Source: Ctenosaura bakeri
Taxonomy: Eukaryota; Chordata; Lepidosauria; Squamata; Iguanidae
Reading direction: 5' to 3'
NCBI GenBank assembly: GCA_948474755.1
Contig: CAOLHI010001444.1
Span: 124,001-188,000, forward strand
Length of the DNA: 64,000 bases
In this document: positions 21,001 to 31,435 of the stretch, piece by piece
How positions within the stretch are numbered: position 1 is the stretch's first letter
Layout: every line of letters begins with the position of its first letter
Position numbers and translations under genes: made by a program
The notes under the pieces: generated by a model
What the model was told of the DNA's origin: nothing
The model's database searches: none
Seen by the model: only the letters and a program-made list of their open reading frames with translations

Positions 21001-21439
21001 CATGCTGTATACAAAGAGTTACCTTACCCATGTGTGTCTCATGTTGTTAATAAAGGAGTTATGACCTGAGAGACATTACTTGCAGTATGACCTTTTGACT
21101 ACCTGTCAGATGGAGCCAGCCTGACTTCCTTTGTGAGGCTGTTTCACAACTGAAGAGCAGCCACAGAAAAGGTCCTGCCTCATGTATTCACCCACATAGC
21201 TTCTTGGGCAGATGGGACATGCAAATAGCCTCTTTTGCAGATCTCAGATTCTGGGCAAGCTCACATGGGAGAGCTGCAAGCCACCGAGTCATCAGTGCAT
21301 TGTGTGAGCCATTCAAACTGTTTTAATTCCAATTTAATTGTCACTGTTAGTACTTTATCTGATCCTGCTGCCACCTCATAGCCAACATCTCACTCCTCCC
21401 TGTGTGCATTGCATCTATATCTCAAACCTTCAAGTCAGA

Positions 21440-21590
21440 GGTAGGAAATGTATGGCCCTCCAGATGCTGTCGAACTGTGACTTCCAGCTTCCCTAGCCAG
21501 CATAGCCAATAATGAAGAAGGCTGGGAGCTGCAATCCAGCAACTTCTGGATGGCCACACAGTTTCTACCACTGCTCTAAGATATTACTCC
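21440..21590. repeat. Palindromic DNA element, GGCCCTCCAGATG type
   Basis: Left AGGAAATGTATGGCCCTCCAG and right CTGGATGGCCACACAGTTTC are inverted partners. CTGTGACTTCCAGCTTCCC pairs with GGCTGGGAGCTGCAATCC. Similar copies lie at 28328-28475 and 39247-39365. It is probably a hAT-like non-autonomous family, by resemblance. Confidence 0.6.
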
Positions 21591-21904
21591 AGTTATCTGA
21601 GCAAGTGGGCTGTAATCCGTAAACTCTCACACTAAAATAAATCTGTTAGTTTTAAAGACTAACTATTTGTTTGCTGTACCAGATTAATATAGCTGCTTCT
21701 TTGAAAATTTAATTCAAAGGCTGGAATCCTAGCGTTGTGTAACCTTTCCTACAGAAGTGTTTGGACATTTTTGTGGAATGTCCACATTTAGTTCACAGGT
21801 GTGGGAACAGAACAGCACATGTGGTTCTGTTGTACATGCAGATGCTCATTGGAGTGTGTGTTGGGTTGTGCATTCAGCTGTAAAACATTGCCATCCAACA
21901 CAAG

Positions 21905-22084
21905 GACTGTTTCCACACGGGACCATCATAGCACTATTATTCCGCTTTCAACATCCTATGGAATCCTGGGGTTTGCAGTTTAGGGAGAAATCAGCCAGCC
22001 CCTCCCTAAACTGCAAACCCCAGGATTCCATAGGATATTGAAAGCGGAATAATAGCGCTATGGCAGCCCAGTGCAGAAATGGCC
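21905..22084. mobile_element. Palindromic MITE, 180 bp, AATAATAGCG subtype
   Basis: Target duplication AAG is at 21902-21904 and 22085-22087. The left end is worn (GACTGTTTCC). Both arms carry CCGCTTTC/GAAAGCGG where other copies have CCACTTTC. The changed bases 21944 and 22045 are exact mirror positions. Confidence 0.9.
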
Positions 22085-22234
22085 AAGGTTGTGTAACACA
22101 ATAAATGCATACGTCTGCATGCATGCAGAGATTGAAATCATGCAACCCAAATGTAGGATCTTAGTCAGTGTGGTTGACTTTTGCACAAGGCTCACTTGGT
22201 GGAATTTAAGATTCTGGTAAAAACCAAACCTATA

Positions 22235-22720
22235 AAGTTCAGATTCAGCTTATTAGAAGGGCTGTTCTCTCCAGTATGAATCTGTCTGTGTTTTGAGATT
22301 TTCTGGGGAGGCTCTGCTCTCTGTTCCACCACCCTCACAGGTATATCTAGTGGGGACACAGGAGACAGGGCCTTCTCAGTGCCTGCTCCCAGGCTCCACA
22401 ACTCCCTTGCCAGCAAGCCTAGGCTGGATGGAACCCTCCTTGCTAGCTTTCCACAAGCAAATCAATCCCTTTTCATTCTGGCAGGCCTTTTGGAACTGAT
22501 TCTTTGGAGGAAACAGGTCTTGTATACTATGCTGGGGTTTTATTTGTTGATGTTATTTTAATTTGTTTGAACTGGTTTCACTTTTATGATGGTCTAACTA
22601 CTACGTAGCTTTTGTATACTATTATTTTTTTATTTACGTTTATTCTAACAGTTGTCAACCTCCTGGAGTCCTGAACTAGGAAAAAGCAGAGATATAAACA
22701 GCCATAACAACCATATCAGC
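22235..22720 (+). mobile_element. L2-like LINE 3' end
   Basis: Landmarks GGGACACAGGAGACAGGGCC, TCTCAGTGCCTGCTCCC and CAGGCCTTTTGGAACTGATTC match in order a well-known L2-type 3' region, followed by an AT-rich tail. It contains no coding frame beyond decayed remnants. Confidence 0.6.
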
Positions 22721-23440
22721 CAGAACACACAAAGCAGATCTAATACAAGCTTGCCATGGGTTCAGCAACGAGTTAAAACGTGGGGGAGTCTTTGGATTTG
22801 AATCTGCCTTATGGATTCACGTTATGGAAAGGAAGGCCTCACCATCCCGTCAGTTTCCAGCTCCTGACCTCCTCTTGACTTCATTACCAGCTCTTGGAGA
22901 AAATGCACATCTCAGCACATTACCTTAACTGTATGGCTTTTTTTTTTTTTAAGTAACCATTCCTCATCATCATTCCCTAACTTGGATCATCTCCTGTTCT
23001 GCTTTCTGTATTACCTTTATTGGTTGAGGGGAAGTTATTTATGAACCTTCTCTGATAATTGCAAAGCATGCAGGAAGCATAGAAGGAGGGGAGCGGGAGG
23101 GCAGTGGAGGGGAAGACAGAGAGCTCAGGGATTGGCACCAGGATTTGGCATTCTGAGGCACCACAGCATTGTAGAGGGGTCTACAGTTAGCACCCCCCTC
23201 CCTGGAGCTCTCCCTTCCTGCACAAACACCATCAAGCGGGTTTGTTAGTTACCTCCTGTTTTAAACCCCCATAACCACACCTTGGGAAAAGTTTGCTTTT
23301 CAGACCACAGTTTCCAGACTTCCTTGAGCAGCCTGGCCACTGGATCTATATTGGGAGTTCTTTGGCAAGTGCCCTGATGATGCACTGTTGTGGCAATCCT
23401 AAGCAGTTTACCAGGGACAGATAAAGGATCTTTAAAAAAA
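22721..23440. other. No gene seen
   Basis: Unrecognised sequence. A short inverted ACAGTTTCCAGACTTCC motif near 23305 resembles the ACAACTCCCAGAAT fold-back family. Confidence 0.35.
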
Positions 23441-23455
23441 GAAAAGAAAGATCAG

Positions 23456-23690
23456 AGCTTGGAAATATTCCATTTTGGACTACAGTTCCCAAATCTCTGG
23501 GCAGAATGGCCAGTGTATTCTGCGAGTTGCAGTGCAAGAAGGAACTTTTCCCAGATGTTCTGCAAAGTGGCATCAGTCTGGCACATTGTAAGGAAATTGA
23601 AAGTGCTGAATCTTTCTTTTGGGGGGAAGAGTTCAGCACTTTTGACAACTCCTTCAAAGTCTGAACTGAAACTCAGAGTAGATTCTTTAA
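23456..23690. repeat. Two adjacent fold-back fragments
   Basis: 23456-23560 pairs TTTTGGACTACAGTTCCC with GCGAGTTGCAGTGCAAG. 23590-23690 pairs GAAAGTGCTGAATC with GTTCAGCACTTTTG and ends with AGTCTGAACTGAAACTC, which is the GATGTCAG family arm. Confidence 0.45.
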
Positions 23691-23695
23691 AAAAA

Positions 23696-23747
<52 letters not shown>
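23690..23747 (+). repeat. (GAAA)n microsatellite
   Basis: About 13 tandem GAAA units after a poly(A) run. Confidence 0.95.
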
Positions 23748-23999
23748 GATTGACTCCGGAAAAAAGAAGCTTTTCTCATTACCTGCTGTCCAAGATCATT
23801 TTAACAGGAGATGTCAAGAACTGAATCTGGGAATAACTACATGCAAAGCATGTTCCATGACTGAAATGGATGTGCTGCTGTGCTATGTTAGGCTGGAGGC
23901 ACTGTGGCTGGCCTGTTGTCCTCACTGAGCCTCTGAGCAAACTAGAACTTAACTTTCACCACAGGAAGAGGTCATTTCCAACAACACCAGCAACACCTT

Positions 24000-24072
24000 C
24001 GAATTAGAGATGCCAAGACTGAACCTGGGACCTTTAGCAGGAAAAATGATGTACTCTGCCGTTGAACTACGA
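24000..24072 (-). mobile_element. tRNA-like SINE head, second family
   Basis: Antisense GAACCTGGGACCTTTAGC followed by TACTCTGCCGTTGAACTACG reads on the minus strand as a tRNA-like A box (TAGTTCAACGGCAGAGTAC) and B box (GGTCCCAGGTTCAGTC). The body is missing. A MITE begins 11 bases further on. Confidence 0.65.
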
Positions 24073-24082
24073 ACCCACCCTT

Positions 24083-24262
24083 GGCCATTTCCGCACTACA
24101 CTCTTATAGAGTGACCATTCCACTTTCAACATCCTCTGGAATCCTGGGGATTGCAGTTTCGGGAGGGGCCGGCCAGCCCCTCCCAAAACTACAAACCCCA
24201 GGATTCCAGAGGATGTTGAAAGTGGAATGATCGCGCTATAAGAGTGCAGTGCGGAAATGGCC
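24083..24262. mobile_element. Palindromic MITE, 180 bp, CTACACTCTTATA subtype
   Basis: Starts GGCCATTTCCGCAC and ends GTGCGGAAATGGCC. Centre GGGGCCGGCCAGCCCC. It belongs to the subtype with CTACACTCTTATA on the left and the mirrored TATAAGAGTGCAG on the right. Flanks CTT and AAA do not match. Confidence 0.93.
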
Positions 24263-24639
24263 AAAGACTGCTCTTGCTCCTTGCTGCCCCGCCTTCCACA
24301 CAGCTGCTTCTCTGCCAACTTCTCCCATCTAGCTGGTGCCATTCCTATACCAGCCACCTCCCAACCTCTTCAGCTAGAACGGCTTCATGACACAGTGGGT
24401 GCTGTCTTCTCTCTGTTTTCAAAGTACACTGTTACGTGCTCTCCGCTCCTTTCCCCAGTGAGAACTTCCGGCGTAGCAACAGAAGGCTGGTTTTCTTTTG
24501 ATAAAGAAAGGAAGTGTGGGGAAGCAGTAGAGATTCATAGTGTTTTGACAGGGTAAAAATCTGCTAGCAGAGTATAGTGGAGGCACACACAAAACTTCAG
24601 TGGGCAGCACAACCACAAAACCTTAAAGAGAGCAAAGAT

Positions 24640-25090
24640 ACCTCTTCAAATGCTGTTTGGCAAAATCATCTCTCTTCCCCAGATCTTCATTCAAGATGAA
24701 CTTAATTATAAGGCAAATATGTTTTCCTGGTATATCTGAAATATAAAGAACAGCTTGCTGTCTGTCCTGTCCCACCACATTTTAATACCTTTGCCAATGT
24801 GTCTGAGCTATCACTTTAATATACAGAAACATATGTGAAAGTGCATCTTAAAAATGTATACACATGCAAGAACCGAAATATCTCCAGGCAGCAGCGCCTT
24901 TGCAAAATCCTGATAAAATATCCAAAAATATGCAGCAGGCTTCTGCAATCGCTGGTATTCAAATGTGCAAATACTCAACCTCCATCCATCTGGTAAACAC
25001 TTGTCGGTAAATATTTGCTTTGCTGCCAGCTACACAGTTCCATAATGGACTTTAATCCTGGCCTGCAGCATTTTCATGCAAGTCCAGGCC
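24640..25090. other. Possible conserved non-coding element
   Basis: A long unique AT-rich block with no repeat signature. Motifs include CTTAATTATAAGGC, GGTAAATATTTGC and ATTCAAATGTGCAAAT. Visual impression only. Confidence 0.3.
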
Positions 25091-25629
25091 ACATTTTTTT
25101 ATTCTTGGTGTAAACAAAAGCAAAAATAAAATGCTTGCAGACATTGCACTGTCTGCAGCGTGCACATAGCTCTCTGGGCAAGGAGATCTGCAGAGGGACA
25201 GGTGGACATTTTGCTCCCTGAAGTGAGAAACAATATGCTACCTTCCCTTACCATTCCATATACAAAAGCCAACCAGACTGGCAGCTGAATCTTCCTTGAA
25301 TACTGATGATGCGAAAACATCTTTCCTTACTCCCGAAGGCAACAGGTAGCTTAGGGAAGTAAGAAGTCATATGTGGCACACAACTGTCTTCTCCAACACC
25401 TTGTTGCCACTTCTCAGTATTTACCTCCTGGGGCAGCTGCCCCACTCTTGCTAATGGGAATGCCGGCATTACAGAGACGACTGACATCTCTCCAGAGACA
25501 GGGATTCAGAACCCAGCCAGGGAAAGTGGAAATGCTTAGACAGCCTACAATCTCCTTTTCTGAGAATCTATACCTGGAAGGCCTCTTGATCTTTTGTGAA
25601 AAGTGGGCAGGAAGTGGATGGTGATGATG
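25091..25629. other. No gene seen
   Basis: Unrecognised non-repeat sequence without a supported coding frame. Confidence 0.35.
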
Positions 25630-25800
25630 GAGACATGATAGACTCTTCAAATACCTGAAGGACTGTCATATGGAAGAGGGTAAAGGCTTATTCTTTGCTA
25701 CCTGGAGAACAGGATCTTAGAGGTTCACCGTGGGGTGATGATAGATTTCATCTGAAAAGTAGGAGAGATGTCTTCAAGGGAAGCACAGTTCAACAAGAAA
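25630..25800 (+). mobile_element. Old CR1 fragment
   Basis: GGAGACATGATAGACTCTTC, AAATACCTGAAGGACTGTCAT and a decayed GATTTCATCTGAAAAG follow the order of the CR1 ORF2 3' part, but with heavy decay. Confidence 0.6.
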
Positions 25801-26337
25801 GTCAATGACCTAAAGCAGGGGTGGGGTCAGTGGAGATCTTTCCGGTAGAGCGTGGCCCTAAATAGGTGTGCTCTGTTGCCAACTCCATGGTGCCTCATGA
25901 TGCTGACCTATTTCCCAGGACAGGTACAGTACCAGAAAGCAAAGGGAGAGTGGCAACATTTATTTTAAGCTCTTTGTCCTACTGCACAATGATCTTGAAA
26001 CAGTTGACATGATCAGTATGGTTCCCAAATCTCAGAGGCTGGTGTTGAGTCTTGGAGCCCAGACTCTCTTCTCCAGTCCTCAGGGTGTGGGAGAGGACTC
26101 TCAGGACAAAAGTGCTGCATTGGAAAGTGTGTGGAGATTTTCCTTGTTTGTTAAACCTGGTGTTTTTAATTTGAACAACACAGTTTGGGCAACTGTGTTT
26201 GATGCAAATGCACCATTCCCAGTGACATCACTAGGACCTGCCCCTTGTAACAGTACCGGGACCTAACTCCTCTGACCTCACAAGGGGTCACCCTGGCGTC
26301 TCAGATTCTGGCCCAGAAATTTTAGGGCATGAGGCAG
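25801..26337. other. No gene seen
   Basis: Unrecognised sequence. TGACCTCACAAGGGGTCACC near 26272-26291 is an inverted nuclear-receptor-like motif, which is common by chance or within repeats. Confidence 0.35.
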
Positions 26338-26662
26338 TTCATAGAGTCATAGAGTTGGAAGAGACCCCAGAGACCATCCAGTCCAACGCCCTGGCCATGC
26401 AGGAACACCCTCAAAGCACTCCTGACAGAGGGCCATACAGCCTCTACTTAAAAACCTCCAAGGAAGGAGACTCCACCACACTCCATGGAGGCAGCAGATT
26501 CCACTGCCGAACAGCTCTGACTGTCAGGAAGTTCTTCCTGAGGTTCAGGTGGAATCTCCTTTCCTGCAGCTTGAATCCATTGCTCCTTGTCCTGGTCTCT
26601 GGAGCAGCAGAAAACAAGGACGAGGAGCAACGGATTCAAACTACAGGAAAAGAGATTCCACC
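26338..26662 (-). mobile_element. CR1 LINE 3' end with inverted 5' terminus
   Basis: 26338-26593 is antisense CR1: tail TCATAGAGTCATAGAGTTGG, GTCCAACGCC, CTCCACCACACTCC, AAGTTCTTCCTGAGG. At 26617-26662 the last 46 bases return in the opposite orientation, separated by a 23-base spacer. The arms pair with about five mismatches. Confidence 0.88.
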
Positions 26663-27224
26663 ATTTGTGACCTGACCACTCTGCTTGGTCAGTATATTGT
26701 ATGACACATGGCACAGTCATGAAGGCTGGAATTCTGTAGGCTAATCATCATTGGATCATTTGTGGAATAGTGAGACCAACATACATTGGGTCTAAGCTAG
26801 CTGGGACTAACAGGCTTTAGGCCACAGTCTTCAGTTCTCTGTTGGCACTGCCATATAATCGTTACATGAGCATAAACTTTTCATTTATAGAGGTCAATAT
26901 GAGTTAATATGAGCGTTTTTGAAAGGTCAAGTAGTCAGTTCTAATAATGTACTATAACTATAAGAATAGGATGAGAATGAAACGTAACAGGAACCATTTC
27001 AGTTTTCTTTTTCTTGTCTGTTTAAGAGATAACCTTGCTCCTCATTAAAGCCCATATTGCCACCTCCACAAAATCTTATTTGCCACTGCACACTTTATTT
27101 TCCTAAAGCATAAAATGTGCCCAGCTGCACATTAGAGTAATGCCTGGAGAACAAAAGAGAATATTTTGTATTTGTTTTTTTCACAAAGTATGTGTTTTTA
27201 CACAAAGTATATGTTTTTACTTGT

Positions 27225-27305
27225 AATTTTTTTTTATTTTGTAAGACGCCTTGCGTCCCAGTTTTGGGGAAAGGTAGGGTGCAAATAACATAACAGAATA
27301 AGATG
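27225..27305 (+). mobile_element. LINE 3' tail, L2-like
   Basis: TTGTAAGACGCCTTGCGTCCC followed by GGGGAAAGGTAGGGTGCAAAT has the layout of the GCCGCCTTGAGTCCC...GGCGGGATATAAAT tail of L2-type LINEs. Confidence 0.55.
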
Positions 27306-27429
27306 GAATAATGGGAAACTTTTTTCAAGTTCATTCCCCAATTAAATGAGGAAGAAGGGTCATAGGTTGAAGTTGCTTAACTGAAATTCCTCCTCTGCAG
27401 CACCAAATCCTGTTATCGGATTCAGATGC

Positions 27430-27431
27430 AA

Positions 27432-27477
<46 letters not shown>

Positions 27478-27479
27478 AA
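27430..27479. repeat. (TG)n(AG)n compound microsatellite
   Basis: About 12 TG units pass directly into about 12 AG units. Confidence 0.95.
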
Positions 27480-27795
27480 GCACTAGATAGGGGAAGAGGA
27501 GAAATTGACTGTAATGACTCCTCTGTCCAGGTTGTTATTTCTGAGGATGATAAAGAGAGGCAGAGCTGTCTGTTGGAGGCACTGCTTGGAAAAAGGAGGG
27601 TGAATAATTACAAGAAGCCATTAGAAAGTCACAAAGAACAGACAGGTCTTCTCTTTACCTCCTTCTGGCTCCATTTTTACAACCTTCTCATACAGAGTAC
27701 TTTGCTTAATGTATTTTGCATGCACATGTAATTTGAATTCTTAAACCATTAAAGTCATTTCAATATGAAAAAGCTGTCTGAGACAAATCCTATTA

Positions 27796-27862
27796 AGGCA
27801 GCATGGTGTACTAGTTGGAGTCGTGGCTTAGGATAGGGAAGGATTTAACCCCATGAACGAAA
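27796..27862 (+). mobile_element. SINE head fragment
   Basis: GGCAGCATGGTGTACTAGTTGG matches the head of the CAACAA-tailed SINE. The remainder is missing. Confidence 0.5.
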
Positions 27863-27920
27863 GGAGGCATGTAATAAACCGTGTAGCGTTTTTGACCAGA
27901 AATGGAAATGAGAGTCACAA

Positions 27921-28300
27921 GAGCCAGCATGGTGTATGGTTTAAGTGTTAACCCATTTCCGCACGAGTCTGTTATAGCGCGATGATTCCACTTTCAACCT
28001 CCTATGGAATCCTGGGGTTTGCAGTTTTCGGAGGGGCCAGCCAGCCCCTCCCGAAACTGCAAACCCCAAGATTCCATAGGAGGTTGAAAGTGGAATCATC
28101 GCGCTATAACAGACTTGTGCAGAAATGGACTTAGAGAAGAAGACAAGGAGACTAGGTTTAAATCCCCACTCAGCCATGGGAATCCTCTAGGCAGCCTTGG
28201 GCGAGTTACACTTTCTCAGCCTTACAGGAAGACAATGTCAAACCTCCTTTGAACAAATATTGAGGTCAACTTAAGGCATACGAAACAACAATAAACCAAA
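27921..28300 (+). mobile_element. tRNA-derived SINE split by a palindromic MITE
   Basis: The SINE head (GAGCCAGCATGGTGTATGG) runs to 27950. It resumes at 28131 with AGAAGACAAGGAGACTAG, B box GGTTTAAATCC, body CTTGGGCGAGTTACAC and a decayed tail with AACAACAATAAACC. TTA flanks the insert on both sides. Confidence 0.88.
27951..28130. mobile_element. Palindromic MITE, 180 bp, inside a SINE
   Basis: Target duplication TTA is at 27948-27950 and 28131-28133. Both ends are slightly worn (ACCC and GGAC for GGCC). Both arms carry CAACCTCC/GGAGGTTG at mirror positions 27999 and 28082. Confidence 0.94.
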
Positions 28301-28327
28301 AACAGAAGATACATGTGGCCTACTATC

Positions 28328-28475
28328 TATAGCAGGTATGGGATGCATGCAGCCTTCTAGATGTTGGTAGACTAGATCTCCCAGCAGCCCTGGCCAGCAC
28401 CACCAATGATGAGGAAGGTTGGGAGTTATAGTCCAGCTATATCCAGAAGGTTGTTTCATTCCCACTCCTTAGGTT
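28328..28475. repeat. Palindromic DNA element, CCTTCTAGATG type
   Basis: Left GCAGCCTTCTAGATG and TAGATCTCCCAGC pair with GGTTGGGAGTTATAGTC and CCAGAAGGTTG on the right. It belongs to the same family as 21440 and 39247. Confidence 0.6.
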
Positions 28476-28480
28476 AAAGG

Positions 28481-29686
28481 AATGAACCAGAAACCATTAG
28501 CTCCTCAGTAAAAGCATCATCTTGGTCAAGCCTCTGGCTCTCAGTCTTATCCCCATATTTGCAACATGGCAAGAATGATACTGGCCCACATCACTGGGTT
28601 CTTTCAATGGGCTAGCAAGATCTGTGTGTGGACTTGCTCTGAAAAGGCAGCCTTACTCTGAGCAGACATGGATGAGACTGAGCTGTAGAGCTGCATATAA
28701 ATATAAATAATAATCAAACTATTATGATTATGATTTATATTATTATTATCATACCCTGGAAAAGTGGTCTTTGCAACACCTTTTGGAGTGAGGATTCTGG
28801 GTGTTACAGTCCAAAAGGTCACTTTCCCAAGCTACCACCACTATCCTTACCATCAACAACAGTTTCATCAGCATCACCATAAGAGATCATCCCGGTTGTC
28901 TCTTTGAATCAAACAAGCTCAGTTCACATACCATTACAACAGGAACCCACTTGTCTGGAGTAACGGAAGCCTTTTGGAGAATGTAAATACAGGCTATCAC
29001 TTTCAGCATTCTTGGGATGTTTTTAATACTGGGAGATCCAACTTGAATTCCACAAGCATTGGTACACACGTATCCCTGGAAGGGCTTCCGCCCACCCTCA
29101 ATGAGTCATAGAACCATGCAGCATCTTTGTATGTGTGTGTGTGTGTTGTGCTTTCTAACCCAACTCCAGCTTCCTTGCTCAGTGAAGACATCCAGAGTCA
29201 GAGCATCCCTAGCTGCCCCTAGCTGAAGACCACAAGGGGTAGAGAATCCATTACCATCCTTCTAGGGCAGATGTGGACACCACGTGGCCCCCACTGCCAA
29301 ATGTATATTAAAAATGGAGAATCACACTTCTGGGAACTGTTAGGAAGTATGATTGTTCTTCAAACCATAGCATGTACTCATACCATTGCCATATTTCAGG
29401 ACCTGACCCTGAGTAAATCTTAAGTTTTTGTGGGTCATGTCCAGGCAGGCGAAAAGGGTGCAAATTCTCCATTTTTGGTGGGCTCTGCTCTAGCCAAAGG
29501 GAAGGGCTGTGTGCAGATTTCCACCTCGTCTACTAGAACAGCAGTTTGCTACAATTTCCAAGAATGAACTGATTTGCTGCTACAACTTGGAAAGACACTT
29601 TCAGGGGTGGGGTGGGCATGTTATTTAGTTAGCTTCCTCCTTCCTTCTCAATCTCCTTCCCTCCCAGGACTCTGTCTCTGCCTTTT
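28481..29686. other. No gene seen; one fold-back fragment
   Basis: Mostly unrecognised. 28745-28840 has GTGAGGATTCTGGGTGTTAC and AGTCCAAAAGGTCACTTTCC, a half copy of the ACAACTCCCAGAAT fold-back family. A short TG run lies at 29130. Confidence 0.4.
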
Positions 29687-29687
29687 G

Positions 29688-30080
29688 GATAGAATCAAGT
29701 TGCTGTTGTTGTGTGCCATCAAGCCATGTCCAACTTATGGTGACCGTAAGGTGAACCTATCCCAGGGTTTTCTGGGGCTGAGAGCATATGACACACCCAG
29801 GCTCAGCCAGTGGGTTTCCATGGCCAAGTGGGGAATCGAACCCTGGCCCCTAGGGTCATAAGCCATTTCTGCACTAGACTGTTATAGCGCTATGATTCCA
29901 CTTGCAACATCCTATGGAATCCTGGGGTTTGCAGTTTCGGGAGGGGCCAGCTGGCCCCTCCCGGAACTGCAAACCCCAGGATCCCATAGGATGTTGCAAG
30001 TGGAATCATAGCACTATAACAATCTAGTGCAGAAATGGCCATAGTCCAACACTCAAGCCCTCTCTCTAGAATGCTGGCTC
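29688..30080 (-). mobile_element. tRNA-derived SINE split by a palindromic MITE
   Basis: Antisense SINE: TTGCTGTTGTTGTGTGCC, CCAACTTATGGTGACCG, CAGTGGGTTTCCATGGCC, B-box complement GGAATCGAACCC, up to 29860. After the MITE it continues GTCCAACACTCAAGCC, the complement of the head. ATA flanks the insert on both sides. Confidence 0.9.
29861..30040. mobile_element. Palindromic MITE, 180 bp, inside a SINE
   Basis: Target duplication ATA is at 29858-29860 and 30041-30043. Both arms carry CTTGCAAC/GTTGCAAG where all other copies have CTTTCAAC. The altered bases 29904 and 29997 are exact mirror positions about the centre. Confidence 0.95.
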
Positions 30081-31345
30081 TCTCTAGAATCAAGCAGACT
30101 AGAACACATCTTTCTGTTTTGATATTAAGACAGACATCTTTGCTTTGAGGCAGTTCCAGATCAGGGTGAGATAAAAGGGTTATTCTTCTTAATTACCGAG
30201 GAAAATGGGTACAGAATATTTAATCTAGAATCAAGTAGACTAGATTAAATTTTCCTTAGCGATCTCCCTCTGCAAGTAAGAACGAATAACTGTTGCATCT
30301 CACCTCAATCTGGGAATGGCTCCTGTAGCAAAGATTTCTGTCTTAATTTCCAAACAGGAAGATGTTTTCCCCCTCCCATGTGTGAGTGTGTTTAAATTGG
30401 AAGCTGTAATTAAGTGTGATTGGTACTTAATGCATAACACTTCATGACATCACCTGTGGGTGTCTTTAAGTCTTGGGTTTTAGCCCAGAAACCTCATGGC
30501 ATCAGGCAATGCTAAACTGCAAATCTATGCACCTATCACACACATGCCTTAGTTGGAGAGAGACGGAGGGTGAAACTGGAAGTGCTCTTTCCAAGGGGGA
30601 AGCAGGGGAGGTTGCATTGCCTCTCAGTAGGTCATAACTAGCCCCCAGGCCCTCTGAGGTGGCACACCTGCTGCTCTAGATATAGACTGCATTGTCGAGT
30701 TTCTCGTACACTAAAGGAATTTCTCCTATGTAACACTAAAATTTGCCCTTTTGCAACTCATACTTACTAGATCCACTCTTGATCTTTGGAGCAACAATGA
30801 CCAAAGTTTTGCTATTCCAGGTATCTGACATGTCTATTGTGGCCATTCTTTTCTTCTTGAGGCCAAACATATCCATTCCCTTCAACCTTTTCACATAAGA
30901 CTGTGTTTTCACACCTCTGATCATCTTAATTGTACTTCCTGGTACATATCCTGGGCAAATGCCATCCTCCAGGGAAGGCTGGATTGCAACTCCCAACAGT
31001 CCTAGCTAGCACCAGATTCCACAGAATGTTGTCTTGACAGTTACACTAGGACCACAGCACTATGATTGTAAAGTGTGAAAGGACCCAGGGACTCATTGCC
31101 ACACGTTTGTTTAGTTTTGTGTCTTGCATGCCTCTTAAGCTGGAAAAGGGAAGGACTGTTAACTAGTCACAGACTTGATCTCTGTTGCAAGGAAGCAGAT
31201 TTTGCACGAACATTGGGAGAAATCATCCCAACAGTCAAAGTGGCTGGGCAGTGGCATGGGCTGTCTCAGGAGGTGGTGAACGCTATTTCACTCCAGTTAA
31301 TTAGAAAGATTCGGGATAGCCCTCTGTCAAGGATTTTGTGGAATA
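30081..31345. other. No gene seen
   Basis: Unrecognised sequence. A repeated AATCTAGAATCAAGTAGACTAGA phrase occurs near 30083 and 30223 in related form. A GGATTGCAACTCCCAACAGTCC piece lies near 30981. Confidence 0.4.
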
Positions 31346-31349
31346 CATA

Positions 31350-31435
31350 ATTTGGAAAAGTCACCTTTTTAGACCACAGATCTCAAAATTCTACAAGTTG
31401 GAGTCCATAAAAAATAATCTTTCCCAGCTGTGATC
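31350..31435. repeat. Fold-back repeat, ACAACTCCCAGAAT type
   Basis: TTTGGAAAAGTCACC and AGACCACAGATCTC pair with GTTGGAGTCCATAAAAAA and ATCTTTCCCAGC. Short and decayed. Confidence 0.5.

Larger units (their letters stand above)
19408..21099 (+). mobile_element. Mariner (DD34D) transposon, dead, with nested element
   Basis: The termini share GGTCATACT in inverted orientation (19411-19420 and 21084-21092), with TA next to each end. The decayed transposase reads VKKFNECKTGVEDKPHSGRP, then after the nested insert YEIVEELGCGHSAVEQ, then a TVDET block holding the first catalytic D, STSPGPKKFK, LHHDNARP with the second D, and YSPDLAPLDF with the third. There are 34 residues between the second and third D. 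Several frameshifts and stops make it non-functional. Without the 420-bp insert it is about 1.27 kb, normal for mariner. Confidence 0.9.
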
